64,000 nt of DNA from Epiperipatus broadwayi (Eukaryota; Onychophora; Udeonychophora; Euonychophora; Peripatidae), in contig JAQFVV010012573.1 in NCBI GenBank assembly GCA_028023455.1, positions 2,352,815 to 2,416,814 on the forward strand, written 5' to 3'. Each line of letters opens with the position of its first letter. The first letter of the stretch is position 1. The notes beneath the pieces were generated by a model, which made no database searches, had not been told where the DNA came from, and saw nothing but the letters and a program-made list of their open reading frames with translations. Made by a program: the position numbers and the translations under genes. Shown here in pieces: positions 11,932-22,549 of the stretch.

Positions 11932-12353
11932 AGTTAGAGATGTCTTAATGAGTATATGTTCCTTACAAAATTCTAAAACAGATTGGAGAGAATGCTTTCC
12001 TGCTGTCAACTCCAAAAGGTATTACAGGAACTTATAATGCCCGAAGCCTCATTCCTTATTATGTAAGAGTCTAAAACAGAAGTTGTCAAAATTAGTGTGA
12101 TAGAGATTATCAATTTAGTTATTGGGATAGTTACAGTTTGTTAATTTAAGGACAAATTAATAAACCTAATAGTAAAGTTAGTGTGATATTTAGAGTTTAT
12201 GAATGGTTCAAAGGCATCAATAGACTTAATAGTGAAATTCAAGAGTACAGGGAATTTTGTTCATTTATTTATTGTAGAAAGCCATGCAGTAGGAATCAAT
12301 ATAAAATATTTTTTTGTTTCAAAGGTTAAGTATTATAAAATTTAAAATTAAAT
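11932..12353 (+). other. Non-coding region between gag stop and polypurine tract
   Basis: In an autonomous element this is where protease-RT-integrase would lie. Here it is only about 420 bp with stops in all frames, so pol appears to have been deleted. No motif of protease, reverse transcriptase or integrase is seen. Confidence 0.6.
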
Positions 12354-12365
12354 GAAGGGAGGGGG
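12354..12365 (+). other. Polypurine tract of the LTR element
   Basis: A purine run, gaagggaggggg, is immediately followed by TGTTATGAAC. This is the classic arrangement of a plus-strand primer site directly before the 5' TG of a 3' LTR. It lies downstream of the gag frame on the same strand. Confidence 0.65.
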
Positions 12366-15300
12366 TGTTATGAACTTTTTATTAGCTCAGACTATTCTAA
12401 AATAAAATTTTAGTGTATAATTTTAAATTTTACAAATCCAATAATATTTACTTATTAAAAGAAGACAATAATGACGTATTAGATCATAGGATTTAAACTC
12501 GGTTTTAGCTAATGGAAATTTATAAATGATTTTAACTCAAAATACATATAGAAAATAACCTACAGAGTCATATATGTGCAGATGGATGAACAATTAATAT
12601 TATTTGGAGTTTAAAACCAGTGAAGTTTAAATTGTAATTTTGTAAACATAATGCGTAGTAGGGACTAATAATTATTGTGGGTGCGCATTTGATTTTAAAC
12701 ATAGAAATTAGTTATCTTCAAATCTTACTATATTTAAAAGTAAATAAATAAAGTTTAATTTTAAAAAATACTGATTTAAAATTAAAACAGTAAATTCTAT
12801 CTTTATTTAAATTCTAAAAAATATTGTATTTTAATATTTTTTAAAAAAAAAAAAGGAAAATCGGTCATTTTAAAATAATAAACCAAAAACTTTCAAAATA
12901 AATAATTGTTTCATAGAAAAAAGTGGGAAAATATTAGCCAATCAAAGAGTTTCAAACAATCTTGGAATATGAAATTCAAGAGAGGAGAAAAAAAAAAAAG
13001 AGAGCTTCTTGATCGTAAAGTTGAAGTAACTAAGTTTTTTTTTTTCTTGGTGATATTTTTTAAAAAAAAAAAAACAAAGTTGGATTAAAATTCCTAAAAC
13101 CTTATGATTTACAACTCTATATTAATATACATGGATAATTATAAGCTCTGTTGTTAAAATAATGGAATAAATTAATCGTTTTTCTACTGGGCAAGTCAAT
13201 AATCGGAATTCCCAATAATCTCTTGAAAATTAATAAGTATTGAAGAAATAATTGGAGATGAATAGTCAACGAATATATTCACGGAAAAATAACAATAATT
13301 GTGCCATAGGGAAAATGAACTGCAGTAATACACAAAAGGAAATAAATAAACACCGTAAATATCCAGTAAGGATAGATAAAAAAATAGTATATCTCTTGGA
13401 AACAGTTAAGTATATATATTTAAAATTCAATGGAACTAAATTAGTAATAAATAAAAGTGTTCATTATTATTCTGGATATATTATTTATTTTGAGCCATAC
13501 CAGCATGGATGTCAGTTTTATAAAGTTTTAGCTGAAAAAAAAAAAAACGTTGCACGACGCATTTTTAATTGAAATAATAAGTGTGCTTTTTACTATGGAG
13601 AGAAATATATATCATATAAAGTAAATAAAGCAAGCCACAAATAAATTTTTATTACTAAACAAAGAACAAAACAAGGATTATTGTTGCAGTAACTCAAATA
13701 CCTAGCGAATCTTAGGATAAGCAGAATCTTCAAAAAATAAGGAAAAATAAAAACATTATGATAAGTTTATGGAGTGTGGAACAACTAGAAGATTTAAAAT
13801 TGTTCTTATACTTTAGCTGAGAGTTAAAACAGAACTTCTTTCTAATGTTAGTATTTATATTTTTAATCGATGATTTGTTAGTATAATGGGGGGGGGGGGA
13901 ACTAATTTAATAAGGAATTAATTCAAGTGTTGTTATATTAATAGTTATTTAATAATTCGGTTAAGTTTAAAGATTATGAATCCTTTAAATAAATAAATAT
14001 ACTCGATATTTTAGTATGAAAGGGTATTTAAAATGATATATACATACTCCAAAGAGCAGGTTATATATACATGTACAAATGGATAAACTAAAAAAAACAA
14101 TGATTTTGTTCTTATGTGAAAGATAAAAGTAGTAATTTTGTTTGCTTACCAACCTCCAGAATTATAACCCTATATTCTCATTTATTTTTTGTATTGTTAC
14201 TTAATCATCAAGTACTACTATTATGTAGAGGTTAAACTAATGAACCATGAATGGAAAAAAAAATGATTGTTTAATAAACTAAATATGTGATATATAGTTC
14301 ACATACATAGGGATAAATATCTCAACATATAATGGGAAATCATTAGTTTTGTTTGATAATAATACTCTAAAGATTAATTTTCTGTTGTTATTATTATTAT
14401 AATATATATGTATTATTTTGTTATGTTATTTTAAATTTGATATTAATGGAAATGTTTATTATCATTTGTAATGAATATTATTAAAATGATTGTTTTAAAA
14501 GTTTTATTAAATTCCAATTGCTGCATATCTTTTCTGGGCTCATTTTCACCACATCACACAACTTAAAATGTACAGTCAAAATTAAAATGAAAAGTCAATT
14601 CAATTTAAAGCAAATCTAACAGTTTAATAAGCATAAATCTCTTAGTAAAGATTTTTTTTTACTTGTTACATGCTGCCTTGATCCCATAGGTCATTGATGA
14701 CATTGCCAATTATTAAAATGTATTTATTAATATAAAATTAAATGATACATTAGTTATTAGTGAAAGTATTAGTGTTAATCACAGTTTAGTTAATAATATT
14801 ATTTTAATATTCAGTATTGAAGAACATACATATAAAGCTTGACTATGAATTTAAATTATAAGCCTTTCTTAATTTGTACACTATCCATGGAAATCTGTAA
14901 AATCCCTCTTGATATTCCATAGGTAGTATGAAGAATTAATAAATCAATGATTTTCCTGAGATCTCCTTATTTTAAAGTTATTCTTGTGATTATTGCCAAT
15001 CTTAATTATTAAACATAATATGAATCAAAGTTTATCTGTAATTATCTAACAGATTAATTTAATGAGTGATTGAATTAAAACTTAATAGTTATAAATATAA
15101 AATAATATATTAGATATTATTGTTAGTCATGAGAGTATGTAGATACTTAATAAGGAGGAGTATCTGGGTATTCTTATGCCATTGAACAAGTATTTTGCAT
15201 TTGTTTAATGTTAAGGGGATGTGATCTGTTTATAGGTAAACGAGTCTCATATTGATTAGATTTAAAACATATCTTATTTTAGAAATATTTACTCATGTCA

Positions 15301-15463
15301 AAGTAACATGGGATAGATACTAATCTTATCTAAATTCAATTGTTATAGTTAAAGAAAATGGTCAGGATATAGTAAGTTTATTAATAGAACCTAACCCGAA
15401 TCCAAGTAGGGCCTAATATAAGGGACTTGGAAACTCAGCTTAGGGTCGTACCAACTATATACA
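12366..15463 (+). mobile_element. 3' LTR (left boundary inferred), about 3.1 kb
   Basis: The right 1.55 kb (13918-15463) duplicates 7465-9020. The left boundary is inferred from the polypurine tract and TG at 12366; the right end is ...TATACA. The left half (12366-13917) has no visible counterpart because the 5' copy is cut by the assembly gap. It holds two short open frames (12906-13088, 13252-13572) that look like chance frames in AT-rich DNA, a CCAAT motif near 12938 and a G12 run at 13888-13899. The alternative is that the LTR is only the duplicated 1.55 kb and 12366-13917 is internal sequence. Confidence 0.6.
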
Positions 15464-15931
15464 TCAGGAAGGAGTGTGCTTTCTTCGGAGTTACACATAA
15501 TTTTGGAAAAAATATAAATTGATAAAAGATTTGTTTAAACATTTAATAAAAATAAAAGGTCTTGTAGGGTAAAATAAGAATAAAAAGAATTTTTTTTTTC
15601 TCATAGAAGGGTTTATCGGTAAAAGCATAAATTAGACAGTTTTATAAGATATAATTTTTGAATCACATTTAAATAAAACCTAAAGAATTAAAACTTGATT
15701 TAACTAAAATTTGATTTAATTGAAATTTGATTTAAGATTGCTTTTAAAAAAGAAAAAAAAAAGCAAGGTGGAGTTCGTTTTGTCTTATAATAATAAAAAT
15801 ATATATATATAACCAAAGAAATGTAGTGAACAATGGGAGCTAATGACAAACATGAGAAATTTCCATTAAACGGCTAGTTAGTAAAATAACTCTAACAAAG
15901 AAATTGAAATTTGCACTCATCTAAAGAATGA

Positions 15932-16035
15932 CCAATGAAACTGTGTAGAGAGTCGAAAGAAAAGAAATAATTGTCCAATAGCAGAAATTCAGAATGTAGA
16001 TTGAATCCGCAAGATAAGGACCGTAAAATATAAAA
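15932..16035 (+). promoter_or_regulatory. Promoter-like cluster: two CCAAT boxes and a TATA box
   Basis: CCAAT occurs at 15932-15936 and 15975-15979, and TATAAAAGGG starts at 16029. Spacing is typical of an RNA polymerase II core promoter, predicting a start near 16060. AATAAA follows at 16162-16167 and a GC-richer ORF follows that. This could be the U3-R part of another LTR, the displaced end of the neighbouring element's LTR, or a host gene promoter. Function is not shown. Confidence 0.45.
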
Positions 16036-16180
16036 GGGACGAATTTTCTATTGTATTATTAGATTATTGAATTATTAGATTGAATTTGATATTGTGATTA
16101 AAATTTGATTCTGATTTATTCTTAATTTCATAGTCATATTATTAATATACGTCTAAAGTTAAATAAAACATAATGCTGCA

Positions 16181-16417
16181 TTGTTAAACCCATCGTGTGA
16201 ACAGCCGGCCGAATCCTTCCATGCAATACCAACAGCAGTCAGTTCGAATGTCGATTATGTTCGCGTAAAACAAGAAGGAAACGGAGTGTCCACGGTGAAG
16301 CCCACAGGATCCCAACGACATCGGGAAAAGGATCGCAAAGAGTTAGCACTAACTGACCGAAGGAAATACTATCAGAAGCTATACTCAAAACTATGCATAA
16401 AGGAGAAAGCTAGGTAA
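16181..16417 (+). CDS. GC-richer ORF or exon of unknown function, no ATG
   Basis: An open frame of about 78 codons stands out by its near-50% GC in DNA that is about 25% GC, and its codon use is not AT-biased. It has no in-frame ATG: it opens after a stop near 16155, and the first residue counted is a TTG codon. It ends in AAAGCTAG|GTAATA, a good splice-donor context at 16413/16414, and the stop TAA overlaps that donor. The encoded peptide is charged at its C-terminal half (RHREKDRKEL, RRKYYQKLYSKL). I do not recognise it. It could be an exon downstream of the promoter-like cluster or a fragment of a retroelement leader or gag. Confidence 0.35.
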   Translation: MLNPSCEQPAESFHAIPTAVSSNVDYVRVKQEGNGVSTVKPTGSQRHREKDRKELALTDRRKYYQKLYSKLCIKEKAR

Positions 16418-16439
16418 TATTTATTTCATTTTTAATTCA

Positions 16440-17155
16440 CTAATTAAAAGCCGTAATAATATATGGAATAATAAACTTTGAACTTTATATTACAAACAAT
16501 AATTACTAATTGTCTTTAGCTCCATTACCCAGAGATTTTATTGTGATTTCAAATATAATTGTGTGCGTATAATTATTTTCTAAATGTATGTATAATATGA
16601 TATTTTGGTTGCATTAAATATTATCTAAACTTGAACAAAAGTGTAATTAATTATATTATAAGACCAAACGAAGTGAAATAGCGTAAATGGAGACTTAATG
16701 GGTTAGTGATTACTTAAATTAAATTTGAATTAAAAAAAAAAGAAAGTGAGAAAATTAGCGCAGAGAAATATTCGTAAATTGATTTTTAGGTAGGCGGAGT
16801 ATATATTTTATTAATTGTTGTAGCTGAGCTAGTGGGAGCGGGTACTAGATCATATTGGTCAAGCAGACTTGTCGACAAAGGTCGGCTGGCACCCATTGGA
16901 TTTTTTCCTTTAAATAAATAAAAAGTTTGATTGGCTAATGGGTAATCTAGTAAACGAGTATTAATGTTATTGGAAAATGTTTGCAAATGATATTGACCAC
17001 TCTACCCGAGGTACCGACAGCCCCGTGATAGGATTTTGTGTAAGAGGGAGGTACAAAGTTCTGATCGAGTTGTTATTATAAACATTAAATATTTTATTGA
17101 TTTTATATAAATGATGTTTATAAAAAAATTACAAGATGACGAAAAAGAGGCTAGG

Positions 17156-17157
<2 letters not shown>
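16440..17157. other. Intergenic; GC-richer patch at 16780-17060, unassigned
   Basis: The patch has a minus-strand open frame (16786-16986) without recognisable domains and the 10-mer TGGCACCCAT (16887-16896), which also occurs at 9045 in the LTR-element leader. It may be a fragment of another retroelement. Nothing firmer can be said. Confidence 0.35.

Positions 17158-17228
<71 letters not shown>
17158..17228. repeat. (TA)n microsatellite, left flank of the Penelope-like pair
   Basis: An uninterrupted TA tract lies directly at the outer 3' end of the minus-strand Penelope-like copy. A matching tract lies at the other outer end (18715-18811). Confidence 0.95.
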
Positions 17229-17229
<1 letters not shown>

Positions 17230-17231
<2 letters not shown>

Positions 17232-17810
17232 ATTACAAGCTAAACTAGTCAATATAAAATTAAAACTATCCTAAAATCAAAACTCAACTAGACCAGCATA
17301 AAAATAATATTAAAACACAACCAAAGGTTTCACTGCTACAAGCAGACTTCTCAAGTGTAAAGAACTACAAAAACTATACAATATATATAATATTAACCAT
17401 TACCCACAAATCCATTCACTTCCCATCCACCCTTAATATTAAAAGAACTCTTAAATAAGTTAATTGCTTCAGAATAATAAATTTTCAATAATGAAGATTC
17501 TTTAATTCTTCTTTTGATTTCATTTCTCTCAAAGAAGACAACCTTAGCTTCATCAAAATTAATAGTGTGGCCTGTATCTTTTCCATGGACATACAAAGCA
17601 AAACTAAGATATCTATTTTAACTCTACTTTTATGAACCTTTATCCTTTCATTTAAACTCAAACTACTCTGACCTATGTAGACCTTCTTACAAAATAAACA
17701 AGGGATAAAATATACTACACCAGGAATAGTCTTTCTATCAAAAATTTCTTTTGTATTATTTAATAAATTATTCAATGTAACACCCCTTTTCCAAGGAATT
17801 TTCTTATTTC
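17230..17810 (-). pseudogene. Penelope-like element fragment: GIY-YIG endonuclease C-terminus
   Basis: The minus strand encodes the end of a Penelope-like retroelement protein. Visible are a linker (LNNLLNNTK), GVVYFIPC with a CxxC pair, VYIGQ, LNERIKVHK and, in another frame, VHGKDTGH and RRIKES. These are the GIY-YIG nuclease landmarks: the Y..YIG pair, the catalytic-type Arg and the Glu of the last helix, plus Cys/His positions seen in Penelope endonucleases. A one-base loss near 17608 splits the frame in two (17485-17775 and 17393-17596), so it is dead. After the stop comes a 3' tail with 'cttgagaag...gtgaaacc', ending at (TA)n. It is the reverse complement of most of the neighbour at 18127-18712. 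Confidence 0.85.
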
Positions 17811-18712
17811 ATTTAGTTAAAAGTAGAGAATTAAGATCTATAATTAAATCTGATAGCTATCAGTCTGTATCTCATAAAGTAACAGCTTTAAGGAATTATT
17901 GTCATAGGAATAATAAATTAAATAATTCTAGTAGGGTAGCTTTGTTTCAGAAATGTCAATTTTATAAAGATTACCTGAGGGTTGGTTACTCTGATAAATT
18001 TATTAACAGTATTTTATTTAATAGTAATATTTGTAAGGATGTAGAGGATAAAAAAAATATGATTTTATTTCTTTGCCATTTAAATTGTCTTCTTATAAAA
18101 TTGTATGTAGAAATAGTAAATTGTTTGGAAATAAGAAAATTGCTTGGAAAAGGGGTGTTACATTGAATAATTTATTAAATAATACAAAAGAAATTTTTGA
18201 TAGAAAGACTATTCCTGGTGTAGTATATTTTATCCCTTGTTTATTAGTAAGAAGTTCTATATAGGTCAGAGTTGTTTGAGTTTAAATGAAAGGATAAAGG
18301 TTCATAAAAGTTGAGTTAAAAATAGATATCTTAGTTCTGTTTTGTATGTCCATGAAAAAGATACAGGCCACACTATTAATTTTGATGAAGCTAAGGTTGT
18401 CTTCTTTGAGAGAAATGAAATCAAAAGAAGAATTACAGAATCTTTATTATTGAAAATTTATTATTCTGACACAATTAACTTATTTAATAGTTCTTTTAAT
18501 ATTAAGGGTGGATGGGAAGTGAATGAATTTGTGGGTAATGTTTAATATTATATATATTGTATAGTTTTTGTAGTTCTTTACACTTGAGAAGTCTTCTTGT
18601 AGCAGTGAAACCTTTGGTTGTGTTTTAATATTATTTTTATGCTGGTCTAGTTGAGTTTTGGATTTGTGGTAATTTTAATTATATATTGACTAGTTTAGCT
18701 TTTTGCTTGTAA
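17811..18712 (+). pseudogene. Penelope-like element fragment: RT thumb/linker plus GIY-YIG endonuclease
   Basis: Plus-strand copy, 5'-truncated but longer than its inverted partner. From about 17815 it reads SRELRSIIKSD and YLRVGYSDKFINS (RT thumb/linker-like). After a frameshift near 18070 comes LSSYKIVCRNSK and RKTIPGVVYFIPC. After a second lesion around 18245 and a TGA near 18313 comes the endonuclease end (18342-18545: DTGHTINFDEAK, RRITES). The non-coding 3' tail runs to 18712 and meets (TA)n. Penelope-like elements copy RNA into DNA with an RT related to telomerase and often leave 5'-truncated inverted partial copies at the insertion, which is the arrangement here. The frame is broken at three or more places, so it is inactive. 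Confidence 0.85.
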
Positions 18713-18713
18713 T

Positions 18714-18814
<101 letters not shown>

Positions 18815-19360
18815 ACATTGTTGTAAAAATGATTTTATTGTATTTTGAAATTTTAATTTATTTACAATATGTTTAAATATGATTATAATTATTGTAATAT
18901 CATCAATATAAGCAAAGTGAGAAATTAATAATGTTTGCATAATTTATGTTATGTTTTAAATAAAAAGTCTGTGTTTACAGAAAAATGTGATTTTTTTTAT
19001 CAGGAAATTATGAAATTACTAGATATACATGTTTTTTAATCAATATTTAGATTTCTAAAAGGAATATATTTTTTATAATGAATATATATTCTGATTTTAT
19101 GTGAATAGATTTGCACCAGAAACACATTTAGCATAAAAAAGTTGCTAACTTAAAGTCTACTATCTCTATTCTATTCACCCAACATAATTCAACTTTGACT
19201 TTAGTAATATGACATGTTAAATATACTTTAGATATTGTTTAAAACCAGATGTACCTGACCTTATGAAAGATCATTGTTTTGATGCACTTAATTTGGCATT
19301 ATTACTTCCTTAGCATTAAATTCTTTTCTTCATACTAAAAGTTACATGCAATTAAATTTA

Positions 19361-19829
19361 ATATTTGTAATGGTTTTTTAATTGGTTGCTTTAACAATGT
19401 TTTTTTAAGATTTAATGTAAATATGTGTTTTTTTACTAAATAATTATGAATATAGAATTTATCTGAACTATATTAGAGGATTGACAGACCATGAAAGTAT
19501 TTTAATAAAGTTAAATTAAAATTAAAATTTTAAAATCTACCTATTATATTTAAAGCATTGTCTGAATAAAAAGTTTAATTTTTTTTTTTTTAGCTTTAGT
19601 AATAGTTACCATTCATTAATACAAAAATGCCAGCCTTTCAGCTCATCATTTTACTAATACTTTTTATTAAATATATTTGTAATATTTTTTTACTAAATAT
19701 ATTTGTAATATTTTATTGGTTGCTTTAACAATTTTTTTAAAGATTTAATATAAATATGTTTTTAGTAAACATTTTTGAGTATATCATTCATCTGAACTAT
19801 ATTACTGGATTATCAGACCATAAAAGTAT
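19361..19829 (+). repeat. Diverged direct duplication, units about 140 bp, spacing about 338 bp
   Basis: 19361-19502 and 19699-19829 share 'attggttgctttaacaat', 'aagatttaat.taaatatg', 'atctgaactatatta..ggatt..cagacca.gaaagtat' in the same order. Divergence is considerable, so the duplication is old. No coding content. Confidence 0.7.
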
Positions 19830-19849
19830 GAAGTGTCTTAATGCCAAAT

Positions 19850-22400
19850 TACTAATTGGCTTTTGTGGTTGATTCTGCAGCTGGTGCAACCTTTACCCTG
19901 AAATATATAAACAGTAGATGAGCCATATCATTTAGTGCTAGTGATACCAGGTATCCTACCACGAATTAGCAAACATGCCAGTTGAAAACAGTCGAATGTC
20001 AAAGTAACTGCCTCACTATCATTCGTGGATTTGGCAGTCTTATTATGGTTTAATTGCAGAACAAATAATTTTTTTCATTGGAAAAATATGCCTTGTTGTG
20101 AATTTGGCATATGACATTGAACAAGCATCATACAACAGAGAAAATAGGGATTTTATATATAAGATGAATTTTTTTAAAACCTATTTATATCTTATAATAT
20201 TGAGTGCTGTAAAGATACTTTTCTTGATATAAAATATTACTTTGAGATTTTTTTGGACTTAAGAAACTGAGAATTTCATTTTACAGTTAGCTAAAAAACA
20301 ATAGTTGCAGCACAAAGTATTTATAGTAATTATTAATATTATTACTGTAATGAGATTAGGCAGCAGCTGGTGTAATATTAAGTATAATTTGTTTATTGAT
20401 TTATTAAACTCTTTTTTACTTACATATTTATTTTGTGCTTTTGTTTTAATGACTATATTATTAGCCTCTTCACCATTTTTTTTTAAAACTATTTTCATAA
20501 GATGCAATCTTTTGAATATTTTTCTAAGATATAATCGTCAATGGTTAGTTGTCATACTGGCTGACTGGTTTTGTTTTTAATTCAATATAAATACTTTGTT
20601 ATATGGAGTAACAGATATTTATTGTAAATTTTATATTTAAATTTTTGTTTTTTATCATCATCCCCAGTTAATACAAAATTTAAATATAAAATTAAATACA
20701 ATGAATAAAAATCATGAATGAACATGAGAGATCAGCAAAAACAAAGACTAATTATGAATTCACCAACATTACAGATGGATAATAATAATTATTCATCATC
20801 ATGAATGATCAAAAATAAATAAATTCAATAATCAATCTTGTGACTGGATTTGAACATGGTCCTTGACCGGTCAAACCTAGGGCAGAAATACAAGCAATAA
20901 TTTTCTAGATGAACAAACTTAAGTGTTAATCCATCAGAATATAACAATTAAAAAAACAATGCTGCGATACTAAAACATGCTAATCATCATCAATGCCCAT
21001 GATTATTAGTATACTTAATGTATTGACCAACTATAAACATAATTTCTAAAGAAATAATAAAATGAAATTTAATGTAGTGCATGGACTTCAAGGGATATAC
21101 TTTTGTGCCAATCCAGGATCATCTGGATGTCCAAAAACACAAAGTATAAAACCCTTTTATGTAAGAGACCATTAAGCATGAATCCAGATTAGTGAGCAAA
21201 AAGCTCTATAACAGTTACTATGAGAAAGAAATATAATACAAGCATATAATATTTTATAACTATTTTAGGATTGAATAAATTCACTGCAATAACTTTAACA
21301 ATGAAACATCAATTTACTAATAACAAATAAAATAAAATTAAAATCAGTAAAATGTGATTATAAATATAAATTAAGCATTATGATGTTGATTAAAATACAA
21401 AAACTATCCACTCTTACATAGTAATTTACTCACATCTTAATAGATTGACATAAAATACACCTACATATCCTAACACACATGAGTCAGTATAATATGAGCA
21501 TAGTTGAATTGTCATAAACCTATAAATAAAATTCACCTTTGCAAATACATAATAATTAATTTAACAATATACATGGATCTACACTCAAATGTGTATCCTG
21601 ATGTTTATATCCTATGATATTTCATTTGTAAAAATAATAAACTTATTCAAAATATATTTTTACAAGACAATTAATTCAAGGCTGAAAATATACATAAAAT
21701 GCACACATATATGTGCATATAAAAATATAGATAATCCAAATTAAAGCTATTAATTAGCCTCTTATTTGTATGGTAAGTAAAATATTTTCTTTTAAAAAAA
21801 CTTATCATTTGGAAAGTTCATTTAAAATTTAGGTGCTGTGATCTCATTTTCAATATTTAATAAAAATATCAGAGTTTCGTCTCTTTTTTAACAATAATGG
21901 GAAAAAGTAATCTACTAGAAACAACTGTCATTATTTTTTTCCCTTGTTTTTAGTTGACAAAAGTTATTTATTTTTAAACACTTGTAATTTAAAGATTTTA
22001 ACTGTCATTTTCAATAATTTATTTAAAGTAATATTGTTCTCAATTTTACTAACTGTACTTTATATATATGATGCAGTAACTTTATTTGTGCTTCTCTGTA
22101 TATAGATAAAACAATATGTGTATAAACAAATTCTTCAGCAAACTGATGGACTCTCTTAGTATGTTGGTCCCTTCTAAAACAGTAGACTGACTTATTGACA
22201 TCTTCGGGAAAGCTATAAATCTGGTAACTATTATCATTCAACTCACTATATTTTGATAGACTTAAGGCATACCAACTAATACATACACACATATATGGGC
22301 TATGAACACAAAAAAGCTGGTGCTTGCTTTCATGTGAATTCAAACTCCACCAGTGTTACATTAGCAGCAACTCAATTTCTTCTCATCAGTTCTAACTTCA
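19850..22400. other. Intergenic AT-rich DNA with scattered GC-richer patches
   Basis: Patches around 19860-20040, 20840-20930, 21070-21230 and 22030-22370 are less AT-rich than their surroundings but have no supported gene. The minus-strand frame 22023-22343 and the hydrophobic frames at 20259-20580 (both strands overlap) show no recognisable domain. A B-box-like motif on the minus strand at 20846-20856 hints at an old tRNA-derived repeat. Confidence 0.4.
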
Positions 22401-22409
22401 TAATGATAC

Positions 22410-22437
22410 TAACAACAACAACAACAACAATAACAAC

Positions 22438-22490
<53 letters not shown>

Positions 22491-22497
22491 CAATAAC

Positions 22498-22548
<51 letters not shown>
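22410..22548. repeat. (AAC)n/(AAT)n trinucleotide microsatellite
   Basis: About 140 bp of AAC then AAT repeats with a few AAC interruptions. Isoleucine- and threonine-rich open frames on both strands here are artefacts of the repeat. Confidence 0.95.

Positions 22549-22549
<1 letters not shown>

Larger units (their letters stand above)
7465..15463 (+). mobile_element. LTR retrotransposon, gag-only (non-autonomous), about 8 kb visible
   Basis: Order: partial 5' LTR (7465-9020), leader (9021-9549), a 793-codon gag-like ORF (9550-11931), about 420 bp of non-coding DNA, polypurine tract (12354-12365), 3' LTR (about 12366-15463). No protease, reverse transcriptase, RNase H or integrase frame is present between gag and the polypurine tract. 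The element would therefore depend on pol from a related autonomous copy. The gag looks Gypsy-like, but clade assignment is an inference. If the 3' LTR really begins at 12366, the LTR is about 3.1 kb, unusually long. A five-base target duplication cannot be checked because the left flank is in the gap. Confidence 0.8.

Noticed and set aside
18560-18610. Functional hammerhead ribozyme in the Penelope tail
   Set aside because: The core reads TTGAGAAG...GTGAAAC, which lacks the CTGATGA core. Only the general layout is similar.
22023-22343. 106-codon minus-strand frame
   Set aside because: It has a mixed composition but no recognisable domain and no start or splice support; it is adjacent to a microsatellite.
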